Source: Nephromyces sp. MM_2019 (Eukaryota > Apicomplexa > Aconoidasida > Nephromycida). Taken from it: a stretch of DNA of 64,000 nucleotides. A model generated the notes under the pieces. That model searched no databases and was not told the DNA's origin. It saw nothing but the letters and a program-made list of their open reading frames with translations. Shown here one piece after another: positions 1-13,275 of the stretch (within the stretch, counting starts at the first letter, position 1; each line of letters opens with the position of its first letter). Both the position numbers and the translations under genes were made by a program. The stretch covers positions 17,230 through 81,229 of the forward strand of contig JADHZB010000607.1 of the NCBI GenBank assembly GCA_015657535.1. The letters are read 5' to 3'.

Positions 1-3000
1 ACTGGGAAATATACAAGACAAAGCGTCTAAAACGCTTCAACGGTCCTTAAATAGTTCAAAGAGTACTATGTTTGTGAGAGAGAAAACGGGTATGTGGGGA
101 TATAGAACTGTTAAGAAGGTCATAGACAAGGAGATGACTGCTGAGGAAAAGCTTGATCTTCGAGGAAAGCAAGGAAGAGACAAATTTTGTTGGTAGACAA
201 TAGCTTTCATGTGCGCAGCAGCTGATTGTGAAAATTTCTAGTGTAATATATTTTTTGTTTTCACGACGCATTGGGTGAAAAGTCTGGAAGCATCAGTTAC
301 GATTGCTATGGCTTTTTTGAGCCTCAAGTGATTAAATTCTGACCTTTAATAAAAACTGTTGAAAAAATTGCTTTTTTTATGAAATTGAGGAAGAGGGATT
401 TGCCTTGTAATTCAGATATGAAGGCGGTAAAAATTAAGCCATACTATTATATCACCATCTTGGCAGGTGCCTGTTCTGCTAAGCAGCTGCATACCTTTCA
501 TTTCTTGATATATGTTGCGCGGCCATATATTATGAAAGCATGGAAACTATTGATAGGTTTGCAGTCTGCATTTTTTTTTCTTGCATTCTTAAGATGCAGA
601 TAATTCTCAAGTTAAAGGTTGTGTCATGACATACCGAAGCTTCTATGGGTAATATGCAATGACTACGTTCTTGAGCCTGAGGCTAGCCACTTTCATGGCA
701 TAAAATTGCTCCGCATATAAAATTATTGGTCGATGGGAGGTCTCAGCCTGCAGGCTATGACGTGATAGCAAGGATGACAATACCAACCTTTTTGCATATT
801 TTGACTTTCCTCCATCTGCGGTATTCGCGCAAGTTCTGGATAGTATCTTGCTGCTCTGGTGGGTAGTGTGGTTTGAAATAAACCCAAGCATTTCTTGCCT
901 TTTCTTGTGTTCAATCACTGGTTGTGAAGAACGATTCGCGGATTCATACTGCAGCGCTTGCAACCCTGGATGTCTCATTGGACTAAGCAGTTTTACTACA
1001 GAGACTAACCTTTCAGAGGCTAAGAGAGCTGAGGGAAAGACACAAAGCTGTGTGCTTTTTAGAAGGCAAGACACGGAGCTAATTTTTTTTTATTAGTCTT
1101 GGGATGAATGGCGAAGTATAGCCTTCCAGACAACAGTAAATAGCGTAATTATGACACTGGAGAAGGGGTGAATTCATATAAAATAGCTAAACTTTTCCAC
1201 GCTCCCCCAAGGCAATACAGAGGTCACCTTAGAGCATTGCAATAATTCGCCTATTAAATGCAGAACTAGGACTCAAGGTTACGCTTGTTTTAGCGTGATG
1301 TGCACGATATTGTGAGACTTGGGTTATGTTCTGCGACTATTTCTTGCAAGAAGTAACACACACCGACTAATATCCAACCTGTAAAGCTTCCGGTGTCATG
1401 CTGGTCACCTCGCTCTTGAAGGAGCTATTCAGCTCCCTGTCTTGCTAATGTTAAGTTGTCTGATGTGTATGACAATTAAAGCTACTGCCTGTATGAGGAT
1501 AGCGGGAAGGAGCCCTCGCTGCTAGCCGAAGACAGGCTGGGGATCATTATATAGGTTGTGTTTCGTATCATGGATAAGATAGAATCTTTCCTGCAACTTT
1601 AAGCAAAGGATACCAGTACAAGTCAATCATTCACAATGGATACTCATGGTGTCGCAATGGTTAGTCGAGTCCTTATCGCCACGCACCGTGATGTTGGCTG
1701 ACAAGAAATGACACTGCTCTCTGAAAACATCTCCAGCCTTTTTTGCTTGAAAGACAATACCACTACCACAACACTTGTGTTTGCAAGTCTGCTGTGAACT
1801 AGTAAGCTATCTCGGTTTTAATTAATGAGAGATTAAGCAGATAATTCGTAGAAAATCGGATTAGCATTGCCAACTAAATGACATGCATAATATTAGCTCT
1901 TATCCGGATTATCAACGTCGCCAAGCATTTCCTTATAAATTAATGCCTACCCATGGACCTATATTAGAGAATTGTGTACTGCCAATCAAGTTGCCATGTT
2001 TTTTCTTAAAGACATTCTGAAGGCTATATTAGCACAGATAAGAACCGATACATCTCATAAGTGCATAACACGATAAATCTGCGGCCCCAATTTTAGAGCT
2101 CTGTCCCTATATGGTAAGAACTTAAATTCTTCATAGGACGCAAAACCACATCAACGAATTTACTCCCAAGTTCTTAAGTGAATATTTGACGTATTTTACA
2201 CCAGTTTTCGGTTTTGGTACGCCGATAGCAGCTACCTCCGTGTGTAGCAGCGGCAAGTTATGAGTAAGCGGTGAATGTAGTATACACTGAAGGTGACATA
2301 AGCATCATGTGCTAGGAAACAGGGGAATGACTGGGTATAAATTCCAGACACTGACAGACTAATGCCCTATGCTACAAAGAATTTTTTGTTTCCTTAATAA
2401 GCCACTAGTTTATAGTAAAACCATAAACAAATTCCAAAAGGAATGCTATACACGGGTAGATAAAAAACAGCACATCCTGCCGAGAAGTGCAGCGCTCGTC
2501 CAATTACATTTGTTACGCTTCAAGGTATCAATTTTCTCATCAATTCAAGAGAGACTAGAACTTAAAATGTGACTACATCATAAACAATGACTTACAGCCA
2601 CATTTCGGCGTATGTAAACTCCTTTTGCTTAAAAGTGAATGAGAAATAAAACTCAAGTTTTCACGTTTCAACAAATTAGAGTCCGAATTAACAGTAACCA
2701 ATTGTATTTATAAAATCAACCAACTAAAGCCAGGCGATAGAAAGGCTGATTCCCCATGCATTATTAATCTGTAATTTAACTTAATCTCAGCCTTGGCGTG
2801 CAGCTGCCTTAAAATAGTGGAAACGGCGGTAGCGATAGGCTGTACATTCCCTACTACTTTAAGTTGTTTTAACAGAATAGGCGGTAAGGGTAACAGATAA
2901 ACGTAACCGATTAACAATATCGCACCAGCTGGGAGTGGATAAGCGGAAGAAGTAGGCGTTGGAAAAAATAGAGACTACCAGGGATAGAAGATATTCGCAT

Positions 3001-3195
3001 AGAAACCACAACAAAAAGAAACGACAACGCAAGGGCCACATCGCTGCCCAAGATTATCCTTCCAAGACGGCACCAAGCATGGCAGTCGGCCAGTTTATAG
3101 GTGACGGTTCTATACAATAAGAGATTATGCTTAGCGACTTCGGCTCTTAAAAATATCATCTGCAAAAAGCTCTGACTTCAAAAATCCTCAGATTC
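1..3195. other. No supported gene
   Basis: Mixed AT-rich sequence downstream of the elongation-factor gene. The longest open frame (minus strand, 643-1074, about 143 codons) has no recognisable motif, no hydrophobic pattern and no convincing flanking splice sites. Minus-strand frames between 2708 and 3165 directly follow the Elf1 stop codon and are probably 3' untranslated or intergenic. I see no RNA gene or repeat here. Confidence 0.5.
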
Positions 3196-5857
3196 TTAAT
3201 CTTCTTCTTCAAAGAGGTCTTCAGCATTGCCTCCGCTTGTCCGCAAAAACTCATCCTCGTCCTGCAGTGTGTCTTCATCATCATTAAATCGCAGTAAGCG
3301 TCTCCTCTTTTCTTCCGGTCTATTTCCAGAGCTACTTCTATAGTTCCCACGAGAGGACCCACCAGGGGGAGCATCAGAATTCGCATTAGATGATGGCACA
3401 GCCTCAGATTCATAGCTTCGCTCTTTGCCATGAAGTTCTCCATTAGTTGAGCTGTGATCATCTTGTGCCCCATCCTCTATATATTTCTCGAAATTATCTT
3501 CTATGTTACTAGTTAGTTGATTGGAACTCTTGAGATTGCTAGTACCAAGCACTGGTTTATTTACCTGGTAGCAATTATCTATCCAGGCACTGTATACATC
3601 GATGGCCACGTCATGCCTAGTCACGTCTACGCTATATGAAACACTGCAAATCCTGCACCAGAGATTTCCAAGCTCCCTTTGACGATCTCTGCATGGATTC
3701 ACAAGATCAGAAAAAAAGATTATACAGCAGTCTCACTGGGAACCACAACACTCGAAAAAAGCTTAATCAAGCAGGCGATTGATTCTATTATCCAACTATG
3801 CGGGGGAAAAAGCACTGCAGCACGTGAATACCTTTGAAAGTAATAAGTGTGATGTACATTCACTACAGTTTCGATTAAACCACATAATAGAGTATTGGAA
3901 ATATGATATCTCTATGCCTGATTATATAAAGGAGATTTTTGATAAGATATTGGATAAATTTGGCAATATAGACACATTGGTTAGCAATGCCGTCACTGAT
4001 CCATATATATGCAAATGCCAAATTTTAACAATGCCAAAAAAAAGTCACTAATGTGTGCGAATACGGAAATTAACAGCTCCAGCGGCTTTTTAGCTTATCA
4101 GCACTCAAAAATCGCTGGCTGTCAAAAATATAATTTCCTTACAGCAAATCAAATATAGATACAAACAATAAGTTCACTTAGGCAATAGATAAGGAGGCAA
4201 TTACCATGCGTTTAAAGTACTAGCAGCAGGAGAAAAGTTGGATAAATTGCAAAAGGAATGAAAATGGTAGTGGGAAACTATTTCCCGTTGCAAAAAAATC
4301 TGGCCATAGGCACCAGCTGCCCAAATGCTCCACACTTAAATACTACGCACACTGAAGCCACATGAAGAATCAAATTAAAAATGCCTTCCTCTTATCATCT
4401 GCGAAGAATGAAATAGAGACAGCAGGATCTCTATTTTCCTAAATTATCTTGTGGACCGTTAGCATTCTGCTTTTATTAATTTGAACTAATTAATCGAATA
4501 TCCTCCAAACGATTAAAAAACAAACAGTAAACTTTTAGCAACCATATGAATTAAATTTTTAATTTAGTTAAGAAAAATAATGAATGTGATACAAATTTAA
4601 TCCCGAAAACATTTCTACAATCAGTGAAATGGGCCTACAAAAATTGAAACTTCTAATCCGGCAGTAGAAGCAAGCTATTACCAAAATTCACAGTCGAAAA
4701 TACACGCAGTGGCAATTGGTTTAGCAGCAAAATGCTCGCAGAGTATGTGTTAATTCGCATCAAAAAACTAAACGTAGCGAACTTCGCATTTAAAAATAAT
4801 AAAAAGGGGTAGGACCAAAGAAAAACTGATTCTGAAGCCTTTAAAAAAAGAAGATTCAACGGCTTTTGTACTCTGTTGATTCAGGATTCCACTGCGAAAC
4901 CTTAGCCATGACAAAGATTGATGCTATAAAATAAGAGCGACCGCGACAGATACACTAACAATCTATGGCAAAAGCGTATTATTAAACTGTAAAAGAAATT
5001 AAGTGCCTCACTGGTTCTCCTTGTGAGGTGCTAAAAAAGCTTAAATTAATCATGTTTACTAATTGAATAATGGCAATAAATTTAAAACCAGGCCGAACTC
5101 AAACAGTACGTTAACCTCCAAGTATGCAAGCTGAAACAGAAAAACGTTCGGGAATAAACTCCGGAGAAAATTCTATTTAAAAAATAAACTCAGGCTGCGT
5201 ACTCTACGCTAGAGGCAATGATAGATCGTGAACCATATCATCTACCGAATATTGAAGTGCTAGCTAAGCAGCTTCAATCGATACATGCTAATTATCGTGC
5301 TGCCCTAAAATAGATTTCTCCAGTCAATTTTGTATAATAAGTGGATTACCAGAGTCACCCGAGCATCGATAAAAGTTTGCACGACTCAATTCCTTTATAT
5401 ATGCCGGCGCATCTTTATATTCACAATATAGTAAATTGCATCCGGCATATCTCAGGCTCAAAAGTCAGTAGTTTACATCCTCTCAGTTGAATGCTGCATC
5501 CCTACTAACGTTTAATAGCCCACTAAACGATACATTTTTGCAAAGCGCGCTGCAGGCTGTTCAAAACTATCATTTTTGCAAAACTTCGTAATTTTCATAT
5601 CGTAGCTCAGTAAAACCATACTCAAGCTGCTTAATTTTAAGGAAGCGGCAATTCTCAGTGACAATCGGTGGTCCTAACAATGAAGGCAGATGAAAATTTA
5701 TAACAAGTAGCACATTCCATTCTTCTATAATCATCTTTACTTACATCTTCACTTCAATACTTTTTGTATGATTGCAGAAGGGGCAGTTAAACTCCTTGTC
5801 CAGCTTTGGAACTTTAGCAGACTTCGGGGGAGCCTTGCGCCCCTTTCTTTTTCCCAT
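3196..5857 (-). CDS. ELOF1: Elf1/ELOF1-type transcription elongation factor, two exons
   Basis: Two exons join in frame: 5857-5745 (113 nt, from ATG) and 3688-3196, with a GTAAGT donor and a GCAG acceptor, giving 201 residues. The N-terminus is a basic MGKRKGRK start typical of the family. The zinc ribbon has Cys25-x2-Cys28 (CPFC) and Cys49-x2-Cys52 (CRIC), followed by the family signature IDVYSAWIDNC. Elf1 proteins bind RNA polymerase II and help it pass through chromatin. The last 130 or so residues are an acidic, Ser-rich tail ending in Glu/Asp runs, longer than in animals (about 83 aa in total) but comparable in style to the acidic tail of yeast Elf1. The intron is about 2.06 kb and contains an unrelated dehydrogenase relic on the other strand. 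Family identity is secure; the splice sites are inferred. Confidence 0.93.
3740..4140 (+). pseudogene. Decayed short-chain dehydrogenase (DHRS4-like) inside the Elf1 intron
   Basis: The plus strand carries scattered but ordered remnants of a Rossmann-fold short-chain dehydrogenase/reductase. An open frame at 3779-4051 contains NTFESNKCDVHS, then DKFGNIDTLVSNAVTDPY, matching the family's FGxIDxLVxNA region; the SNA...P variant is typical of DHRS4-like enzymes. After a stop at 4049-4051, another frame shows SSSGFLAYQHSK around 4066-4110, corresponding to the catalytic Ser and YxxxK. The distance between the two blocks is roughly half of that in an intact enzyme, and the frame changes. The glycine-rich cofactor motif expected upstream would lie within or antisense to Elf1 exon 2 and is not visible. 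I therefore read it as a pseudogene; an intact gene with unusual introns is less likely. Confidence 0.6.
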
Positions 5858-8800
5858 CTTCGAATAAAGGAAACTTCGACGAGTATGGGTAGCTGCAGCA
5901 CAATCGAAAAATCCTCACCGAAGCATTACGAACAGACGTTGATAATCCCAACTTTTAGCAGATGATGATAGTATAATAGCCAAAGACTCACTCAAACGAT
6001 CAAAAAGACTAGAAAGTCGTCCGGGGAACCGAAATGTCTTTTGTTTGTCTGTTCATGCCCCCGAAACAAATATCCTTAAATTAAAAGGTATACTGATATG
6101 AGCAAATAATAGACCTTAGCCAAAAAAAAAAGAAACTTGATTGCTCATCTTGGCAGATTTATTCAGACTTGCAAGATAAAAAAGTATTCCTGTTACAGCT
6201 GAACTTTGCTGCAATCTACCATGTTATGATAAAGCATATTAGTAAAATACTAATAGCATGCAGCACACCGAGGCTATTGAATTCACGCATTTCGGATGCT
6301 TAGCAAAGCTGCTTCCGCAGAATGTAGTAGGGTTTAGTGGAATATGATGATGTTACGGTAAACCAACTCGCAGGGCATGCGAAGAAGCGAGCTGGTGGCC
6401 GTCAAGGCGTTATCACAAACACCCTTCGAGTCTGGCAAGTTAAGTCACACGGGCTTTTAGCGCCGCTTGATGATATTGAGAAACGCATCAGTAGGTTTGC
6501 CGTTAAAATCGCATGGACTTGTTGCTATCCCTCAGCCTGGTAAAAGCCTCAGCGTTAAATGATCGGACGGACAACAGCGAACATAAAGAGTCCTTACCGG
6601 CCAAGATACTGTCATGCATCTCCCTAGACAACGCCCCTACCCAGAAAAGGCCGTCGTCAGTATTGAGATTAGCCTTAACAATAAAATTAGTTTTTGCAGA
6701 GACTCTTATTAACTCCCTCCCTGAAGGAGTTCATATTTAGCACTAAGCTAATATATAGCACCAAGCTTTCGAGGGGCTTATAACGTGTGCACAGACCATT
6801 TTGTGTGATATCCCACCAAATATATCGAAAATTAATGATATTTATTCTCATTATATATTTTAGCTGCCAAATATCTTCAGTTGAAGAGTCCTGCTCTACT
6901 TAGGTCAAGTGCGTAAACGCCTCGACTATTTAGATATTTTTTTCAATTAATGCACATCCATAAGATCATTCTGCTATTTTCATGAATCGAGGCTAGGCAT
7001 AACTAGTTTCAATCAAAGTCTGATAACCCGGCAACTCCGTGGAATACAGGGGTTGTGAGCCAGGAATCAATCGTAACACTACGTGGAAATCAAACATTTG
7101 CGAACTGGTGCGAAAAGCAGCAGGAAATGTAGAAGCCCATACGCAATACCAGGATTCAGCAACAGCATCAAGTGCCTGCAATTCGCCTTTCTTATATTAT
7201 TTTTTGAAGCGCGCAGATTTTGCAGTCTGAAAGGGGTTTTGTATGGTGCGATTTTAACACTTTGTCTTGATTAATACTTGAAAGGAATAGCGAGGAGCAC
7301 ACCACTAGGAAGGTTGGTTGCACCACTAACACCTGCGTAACTCGCATCGCATCATTCTTGCTATCACACCGATATTAGGCGCTTTATTAGTTTTGGGATA
7401 ATCTACTGTGAAGATAGGGAAATACGCGCGACCTATGTATAATTCTTGGAATTATGCATATTAGTGTAGCAGGTTCACAGGCAAGCCATGTGGTAGGAAG
7501 ATCCAAATTTTCTTAATTACTGGAATAAAGTGACTTTGCTTTCTTGTTTGTGCATACTCACACCTTTAAAAAGTTACTAGACGTACATCAGCTGCGTTCA
7601 TTGAACTGCATGAAATATTCTTTACTGCATCTGGCTTCACTTGTAATGTAATAATGGCGTAATACGTTTGCTTGGTCAAGATTTTCGGGTACACATCAAG
7701 TGGTGCATACCGTAACTGATATCACCTTATGCTTATTAACTTTCAACCGAATTCAACAAAAACCCATGAATTTTATGCATGCACCCTGCTGACCTTTTTT
7801 TTTGGTTGCACCAGATGAAATTAACTACTAATTGATAACAATCTGAAAACACGTGCACCTCTTCGTCAGTCCGTGGCAAAATTGAAGCAGGCAAATCCAA
7901 CTACCCAGTACTAAACAAATTTTTGCTGAAGAAAAAGTTTGGCACAGCAGCACCATGATACTATGCCTGGATCGCGTATAAGTCTGTCTTTAGGCGATCA
8001 CTGGCAAATACGCTGGCATCTAGGGTCTTATATGTAAGTGTAAAACACCGAATCGCTATAAGCCCCATTGAACAGGCAGTTTCAAAGTCATCAAAGTTAC
8101 CCGGTCTCATTGTAGCAGCAACTCACCATAAGCAATAGCCAGTCAAAATGCTTCGGAAGAGAGTGGAAACAAAATCACTGAAGTCCGAAGTGAAGTTAGT
8201 ATGAATAGTGCCCACGACACAAGTATGAAAAAAAGCGCAAGAAAAGTATAAACTGCCTGAACTTTAAAAAAATTAGCCTCTTAGAAACGAGAAGATACTA
8301 TTTTCTCGACATATGTTTGCATACTATCTTGAGCCCACTTTTTTGGAGAAGCATCGCTTCCTTCCAGGAGCTCTTCAGGCGTATTTGCAATTTATTTATG
8401 CAAAATCTTGCATGTTAGGGATAAGAACTTAGATCTGTGAAACACGGATTAATTTAAGGTTAAGCAAGCTGCAGAAGCTTAAAACTAAAGTTTTGTTTTC
8501 AAGCCACTTAAAGACTGATGGCGAAAAGATCTTCTTTTAAGACCATTCATATATATCTTAGTGAAACTCCCAACAATGATAGGGCTCTCTAACGCATGAA
8601 TGATTCATATATCATCTTGCCCTAAAATTCTTGGACGCATTCTCGAAAGCAGAAAAGAATGGAAAACATATCTAAATAATTCGTGGACAAAATTTCAGCA
8701 ACGATCCGAAAAGAAGTAATAAAAAGAGGAGAAACAAAGAACTGCAAAATATAACTGAAATAAGCAGCTCACAAGCTTATAAACGTAGAAAGTAAACAAA

Positions 8801-9904
8801 ATCGATGAGGAAACCCCATACAAAGTGGTCCTTTTGTAAATATAGTAAGCTGCTCAAAAAAAACTAGCTGTGCAGCCAACTAATGTAAGAAAGAGAGCTA
8901 AACTTGAATAAAATGAAAAGGGGAGATAATTGGGGAAAAATAGCGCATTCTCGCTAAAAAATGCACGCAAAATGAATAAGTACGGTAAAATGCTAAAATA
9001 GCGCATCTGAAAAATACACTTGCTTTTTTGCATTCAACTCTAAGTAGATTAAATAGCAAACTACGGTAAGAAAGCATGGACTAAATAAGAAAGGTGTTTA
9101 ATGCAAGAAGACAAGAAACAAAATTCTTTGGCTCAATTATATTAGCAGCTTACCCTAGAAGAAAAAATAAAATGAGAGTATCGAGATAAGGTGAAGGAAA
9201 AAACCACTCTATGCTTCCATATAGAACATTTGGAACTAAATTTATGCGAAGCTGAAAAATCAAGATTATATCGGCAAGTCAAAAGCTACACACGAAGATA
9301 TTAAGATGGCATTCCGCCTTGGCTGAAAAAAAGCTGAGGGCTTTGAAAGAAAGGCCATGCTAAACTGATATGAAGCGCATGCAGATCGAATCAAAATACT
9401 TGCTCATATATCAGAAGGTAGGTGCCCAAGAAGTTTATCCAACAGAGAGTCACCTTATATTGGTATTTTCTCATGTATCATCAGTGTTAAATTACCGTTA
9501 CTATAATAATCCCATAAAGCGTAAAGCACCTTCAATAACTTAAAGGGGAAATCAGAAAAAAAAACTGTAAACTGCACTAAAGTACTTTCGTGGCTAGGGC
9601 TATCCGCAGTTGCTTGCATCAGCTTCTGCTCATAACAGAATCCACGTAAACTTTCGTCAATTCGCTGAAGCCCACTCAACAAGATCTCTTCATAACTGCT
9701 GCTAAATAAAAGCAAGTTGTACTCTAACCCACAAGAATGAATGCCTAGGTAATCTTTTGGCAAATTTCTAAAGAATAAAATGTGTATAACCAGCTGTGTT
9801 GCATTTTTATGCAATAAGAATTTTTTTTTGTAGCCTTTGAAGAGGCATATAAATATGCTTTCTCAGCAGCGTCCGGCTTGAAACCAATAATGGCAATCAA
9901 ATGA
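5858..9904. other. Intergenic, no supported gene
   Basis: Upstream of the Elf1 start. Short plus-strand frames at 6337-6543 and 6513-6740 lie in a locally GC-richer patch but overlap each other and have no recognisable motif. From about 8.1 to 9.4 kb the plus strand is strongly A-rich, the composition seen in introns of minus-strand genes elsewhere in this window. Minus-strand frames at 9455-9993 may include exon pieces but no coherent model emerged. Confidence 0.4.
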
Positions 9905-10086
9905 TCACATGTGAAACCACTTAAAGCACCGTAATTCCCTGTAAACGCTACGAGTCGCAGCATATATATCGGTAAAGTTATTAATCCCAGCAATTATATC
10001 AAAAGCGCCATCACGCTCGAGGGGTTTACCCCTGCTGAAGCCTATATCCGTACATTTTGAGGGAGCTTCTACACCAAAATATCTGT
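9905..10086 (-). CDS. Possible terminal exon, unknown protein
   Basis: On the minus strand an acceptor ending TTAGCAG precedes an open frame of 59 codons plus stop, beginning RYFGVEAPSKCTDIG and ending CFKWFHM. The composition looks like globular protein rather than translated intron. No family is recognised. Its phase does not match the coding block at 11572-11834, so any link between the two would need another exon. Confidence 0.25.
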
Positions 10087-11571
10087 CTGCTAATACACCA
10101 ATCACACATTGTAGATTGAATCCAATTAATTAACTTAATGCCAAACGCTTAAATGATATAAGCAAATAGGAAATAAAGCCCTCGTTAATTAGGTCAGCAC
10201 ACACAAAAGAATTACAGGCAGCAAGCTCCCAAGACTGCCCCTCAAAGTAAAGCTTAAAAGAGGCCAAGACATCAGTAATCATCCCTTTCATGCTTAAGCA
10301 AAAAAAGGATATATCCTATATATTTCAAAAAGCACAACCTCCCATCGTGACATTGCAGGCTTCTGCTAACAAGTAAACGCAAAAACGCTTTTTTGAATAC
10401 GAAATTTTCAGAATTATTAACACAGGTCCGAAAGGCCCACATGCTAGGGCATGATGCTTGTGACCCATATATATTAACCCAAAGCTCTGCTGACTCCCGT
10501 TGCACTTCATATGAGTATAACATGGGCGTGACCACAAAATATACCGAAAAAGCAGGTCAATGAAGGGAAAAGCGCAAAAGAGTGAAAGATGTATCAACAG
10601 TTCATTAGGAAAAGTGCGTTGCACTAGCACATTTTAGTTTTTCAGAGATTGAATATCTGAAGTTGTACTATCAAACTATATTTTGGAACAAAGCATATAT
10701 AAATGCGAACCAGAGAAAAATAGCTAATAAATTACGCAATTAAAGAAAAATAGAGAAGAGCTTAATATAAACCCTACTGGAATATATATAAAGATGAAAA
10801 ATTATTGGTAATGGTGGCCATTCAAACCAAAAAACTAATAAATTAAATGGCCAAGAGACAGCGAGAAATCACAGCACGAATACCACTAGTAAGAGCATAA
10901 CCGCACTCATGCAGCACTAGGAGTAAAAATAATGGCAACAAAAATACCAAGGTAAGTTCCGTGGCAGTTGACTTTTCCTTAAAAAAGTAGCCTACTAAAA
11001 ACTATAAAAACGCCACAATATCAGCGACTTAGCACCTAAAGCAAGAACCTTGCGCAAGCCGAAATGAAATAACAAAGGAGGGAAAATTGCCACTTCAAAC
11101 TCAGAAAATAACAAAACAAATGCAAGCAGGAAAATAAAAAGAAAAATATTGGTAAATACTAGAACAAAATATTGCGAAACAGCATAACGGCGGTCTCAAA
11201 ACAATACTGACAGACGAAGCTAAAAAAAAAAAATTAAGTTTATATGCGATGCAAACAAAACCAAAGGGCAGGAAAATCTGTTATGAATATCAAACGCTGG
11301 CTTCAGACTCAGGAAAATAAAGCTTGCACCCTCATGAGAAACATGCAAAATGGCACACACATGAATCAAGACGTACGTACACGCACAGGCGAATCAAGAT
11401 ATACATACACACATCAATCAAGACACACACACACATGCAGCATCTAACAAAGAAAACATGGTATCCATAAATGACTAAGATTTTATTACAGAAGAACCAG
11501 CTTTCTCATAAAAAAATCTCAATATTATAAGAATGAACATGCAGGATAAAATGAGAAAATAATACACTTAC

Positions 11572-11834
11572 TATCCATCCACTAAGTGAGAAGCATATTG
11601 TAATGCAAAAAAAGCACGAAAAATTAATCTGTTAGCTGCCTCATCATCAGTTGGATGTGCTGAACCTACATTTAAGTTCGGGAATACAAAAGCTTCCCCC
11701 TTTAAAACGGCTTTTAATTTTGTAAAAGCACGGTAGCCTGACTTACTCATCAGCATCACTGCGACTTCGTTTCTTGAACTATTCAAGAATACGGTTGCAC
11801 GGAAGTCTTCAATATACCATAAGAGGAGTAGTAC
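11572..11834 (-). CDS. Internal coding exon of an unidentified gene
   Basis: A 263-nt minus-strand block is open throughout and bounded by a TTTAG acceptor and a GTAAGTG donor. It encodes about 87 residues starting VLLLLWYIEDFRATVF and including FVFPNLNVGSAHPTDDEAA, ending near YASHLVDG. The residue mix is clearly protein-like against a background of translated intron rich in Phe/Leu/Ser. I do not recognise the family. It lies downstream of MRS2 on the same strand; its 5' exons must lie between 11.84 and 13.27 kb and its 3' exons below 11.57 kb, neither identified with confidence. Confidence 0.5.
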
Positions 11835-12534
11835 CTAAACCCTAATCTTCATGTTCTTTTTGACGTCAATTACACTCTCAATAGCGAAGGAACATTACTC
11901 TGTAATGAATGCAAAAAATAGACCTAACGCATGCAATTAATCCCCAGGTACTGGAGACAAACGTACTTTAATCGTAATCGCACTCTCTAATGAATACAAA
12001 AAATAGATTGAAATCATGCAGTTCATCCCGAGTCTAGCGTCAAATATAATTTCATCTTAACAGCCAAAATAACGCATAGCCTTCACTCAAACAGAAGATA
12101 CACCAAACGAAAGAAAAAGGATAATGTTTAGCAACAATAGTACTATGCAAACAAATTCAAAGATTCTGCATTGAAACAACCCATGTATAGCACATTTCCC
12201 ACAGAAATTACTCCCTTTCGGTTATAAACGAGAGTACAATAGAATAACTCCAGGCTTCGCTTCAGTTCAATTACAACTGAAATGTGCAAAAACGATCATC
12301 TGAGGTTTCTGCACAAATTCATGCCACTACTAAAATTTAAGCTCTCTTTAAAGCAGAAATACCAAGAAAATCCTCCAAGTATACTATATAGAGAAAGTAG
12401 TGCCCATGCTAATCTTTAATGGCGTAATCACTGTATTAAAAAACCAAACACTTAAAGTATATATATTCGCTATTTTTCGACCACTAGCTTAATGGCTATA
12501 TACCGTGAAAAAGAACGTGGAATGTCTGTGAGGT

Positions 12535-12830
12535 ACTTTATGGAGCGTGCGTGAAAAATTTTTATGGAGTGTGTGCAAGACATTTTATGCAGTATGTGTG
12601 GAAGATTTATTATGGGGTGAGCTTGCAACGTGTTGTGGAGTGTGTGCGCAGAATATTTTTTATGGAGTGTGCGTATAACATGTTGTGGAATGTGTGTATA
12701 ACGTGTTGTGGAGTGCGCATATAACATATTGTGGAGTGTGTGTGTGAGAGTTTCTATGGAGTGCGCATATGACATGTTATTGAGCGTGTGTGGGAGCTTT
12801 TTTATGGAGTCTGCGTAGGTCATACTCGAA
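12535..12830. repeat. Degenerate ~23-bp minisatellite
   Basis: Imperfect tandem copies of a unit reading TGGAGTGTGTGTATAACATG plus about three bases, clearest at about 12664-12735 where three 23-bp copies follow each other and blurred on both sides. The minus strand is open across it (12470-12862) and would encode a His/Thr-rich protein, but the unit is not a multiple of three and drifts, so coding is unlikely. Confidence 0.75.
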
Positions 12831-13275
12831 GACACAACTTTGGTATCATACTTCATCTTCAATATTTATGGACATAAAAACGCACGACCACAAACTCTTT
12901 GCAAAATCATATGAATCAAGTCACCACAACGTCAGACTATCTGGCAATGCCGTTCGATACTTGAAGGATATGAATGAAAATTTACAACAAAAACATACAC
13001 TTCCTGCACTCACATTTTTTTACACGCTGAAAATACCAAAAGAGTGTTCACTAGACAAGTAAAATCTTACACATTAATGAGATAAGAATTGCAATAGTTT
13101 TAATAAGCCTTGAAAAAACAAAAATGACGGTGCAGCAGTAGTAGTTTCCTCCCACGTCACCATTTATTAGATCCACAACAAATACTAGGAAAAGCGCGTT
13201 GAAAGAAGGAGAAAAATTAACACAAGCATTCATAAAATAAAGCCCGAAATCACGGCATATATTTTTGAATGAGCC

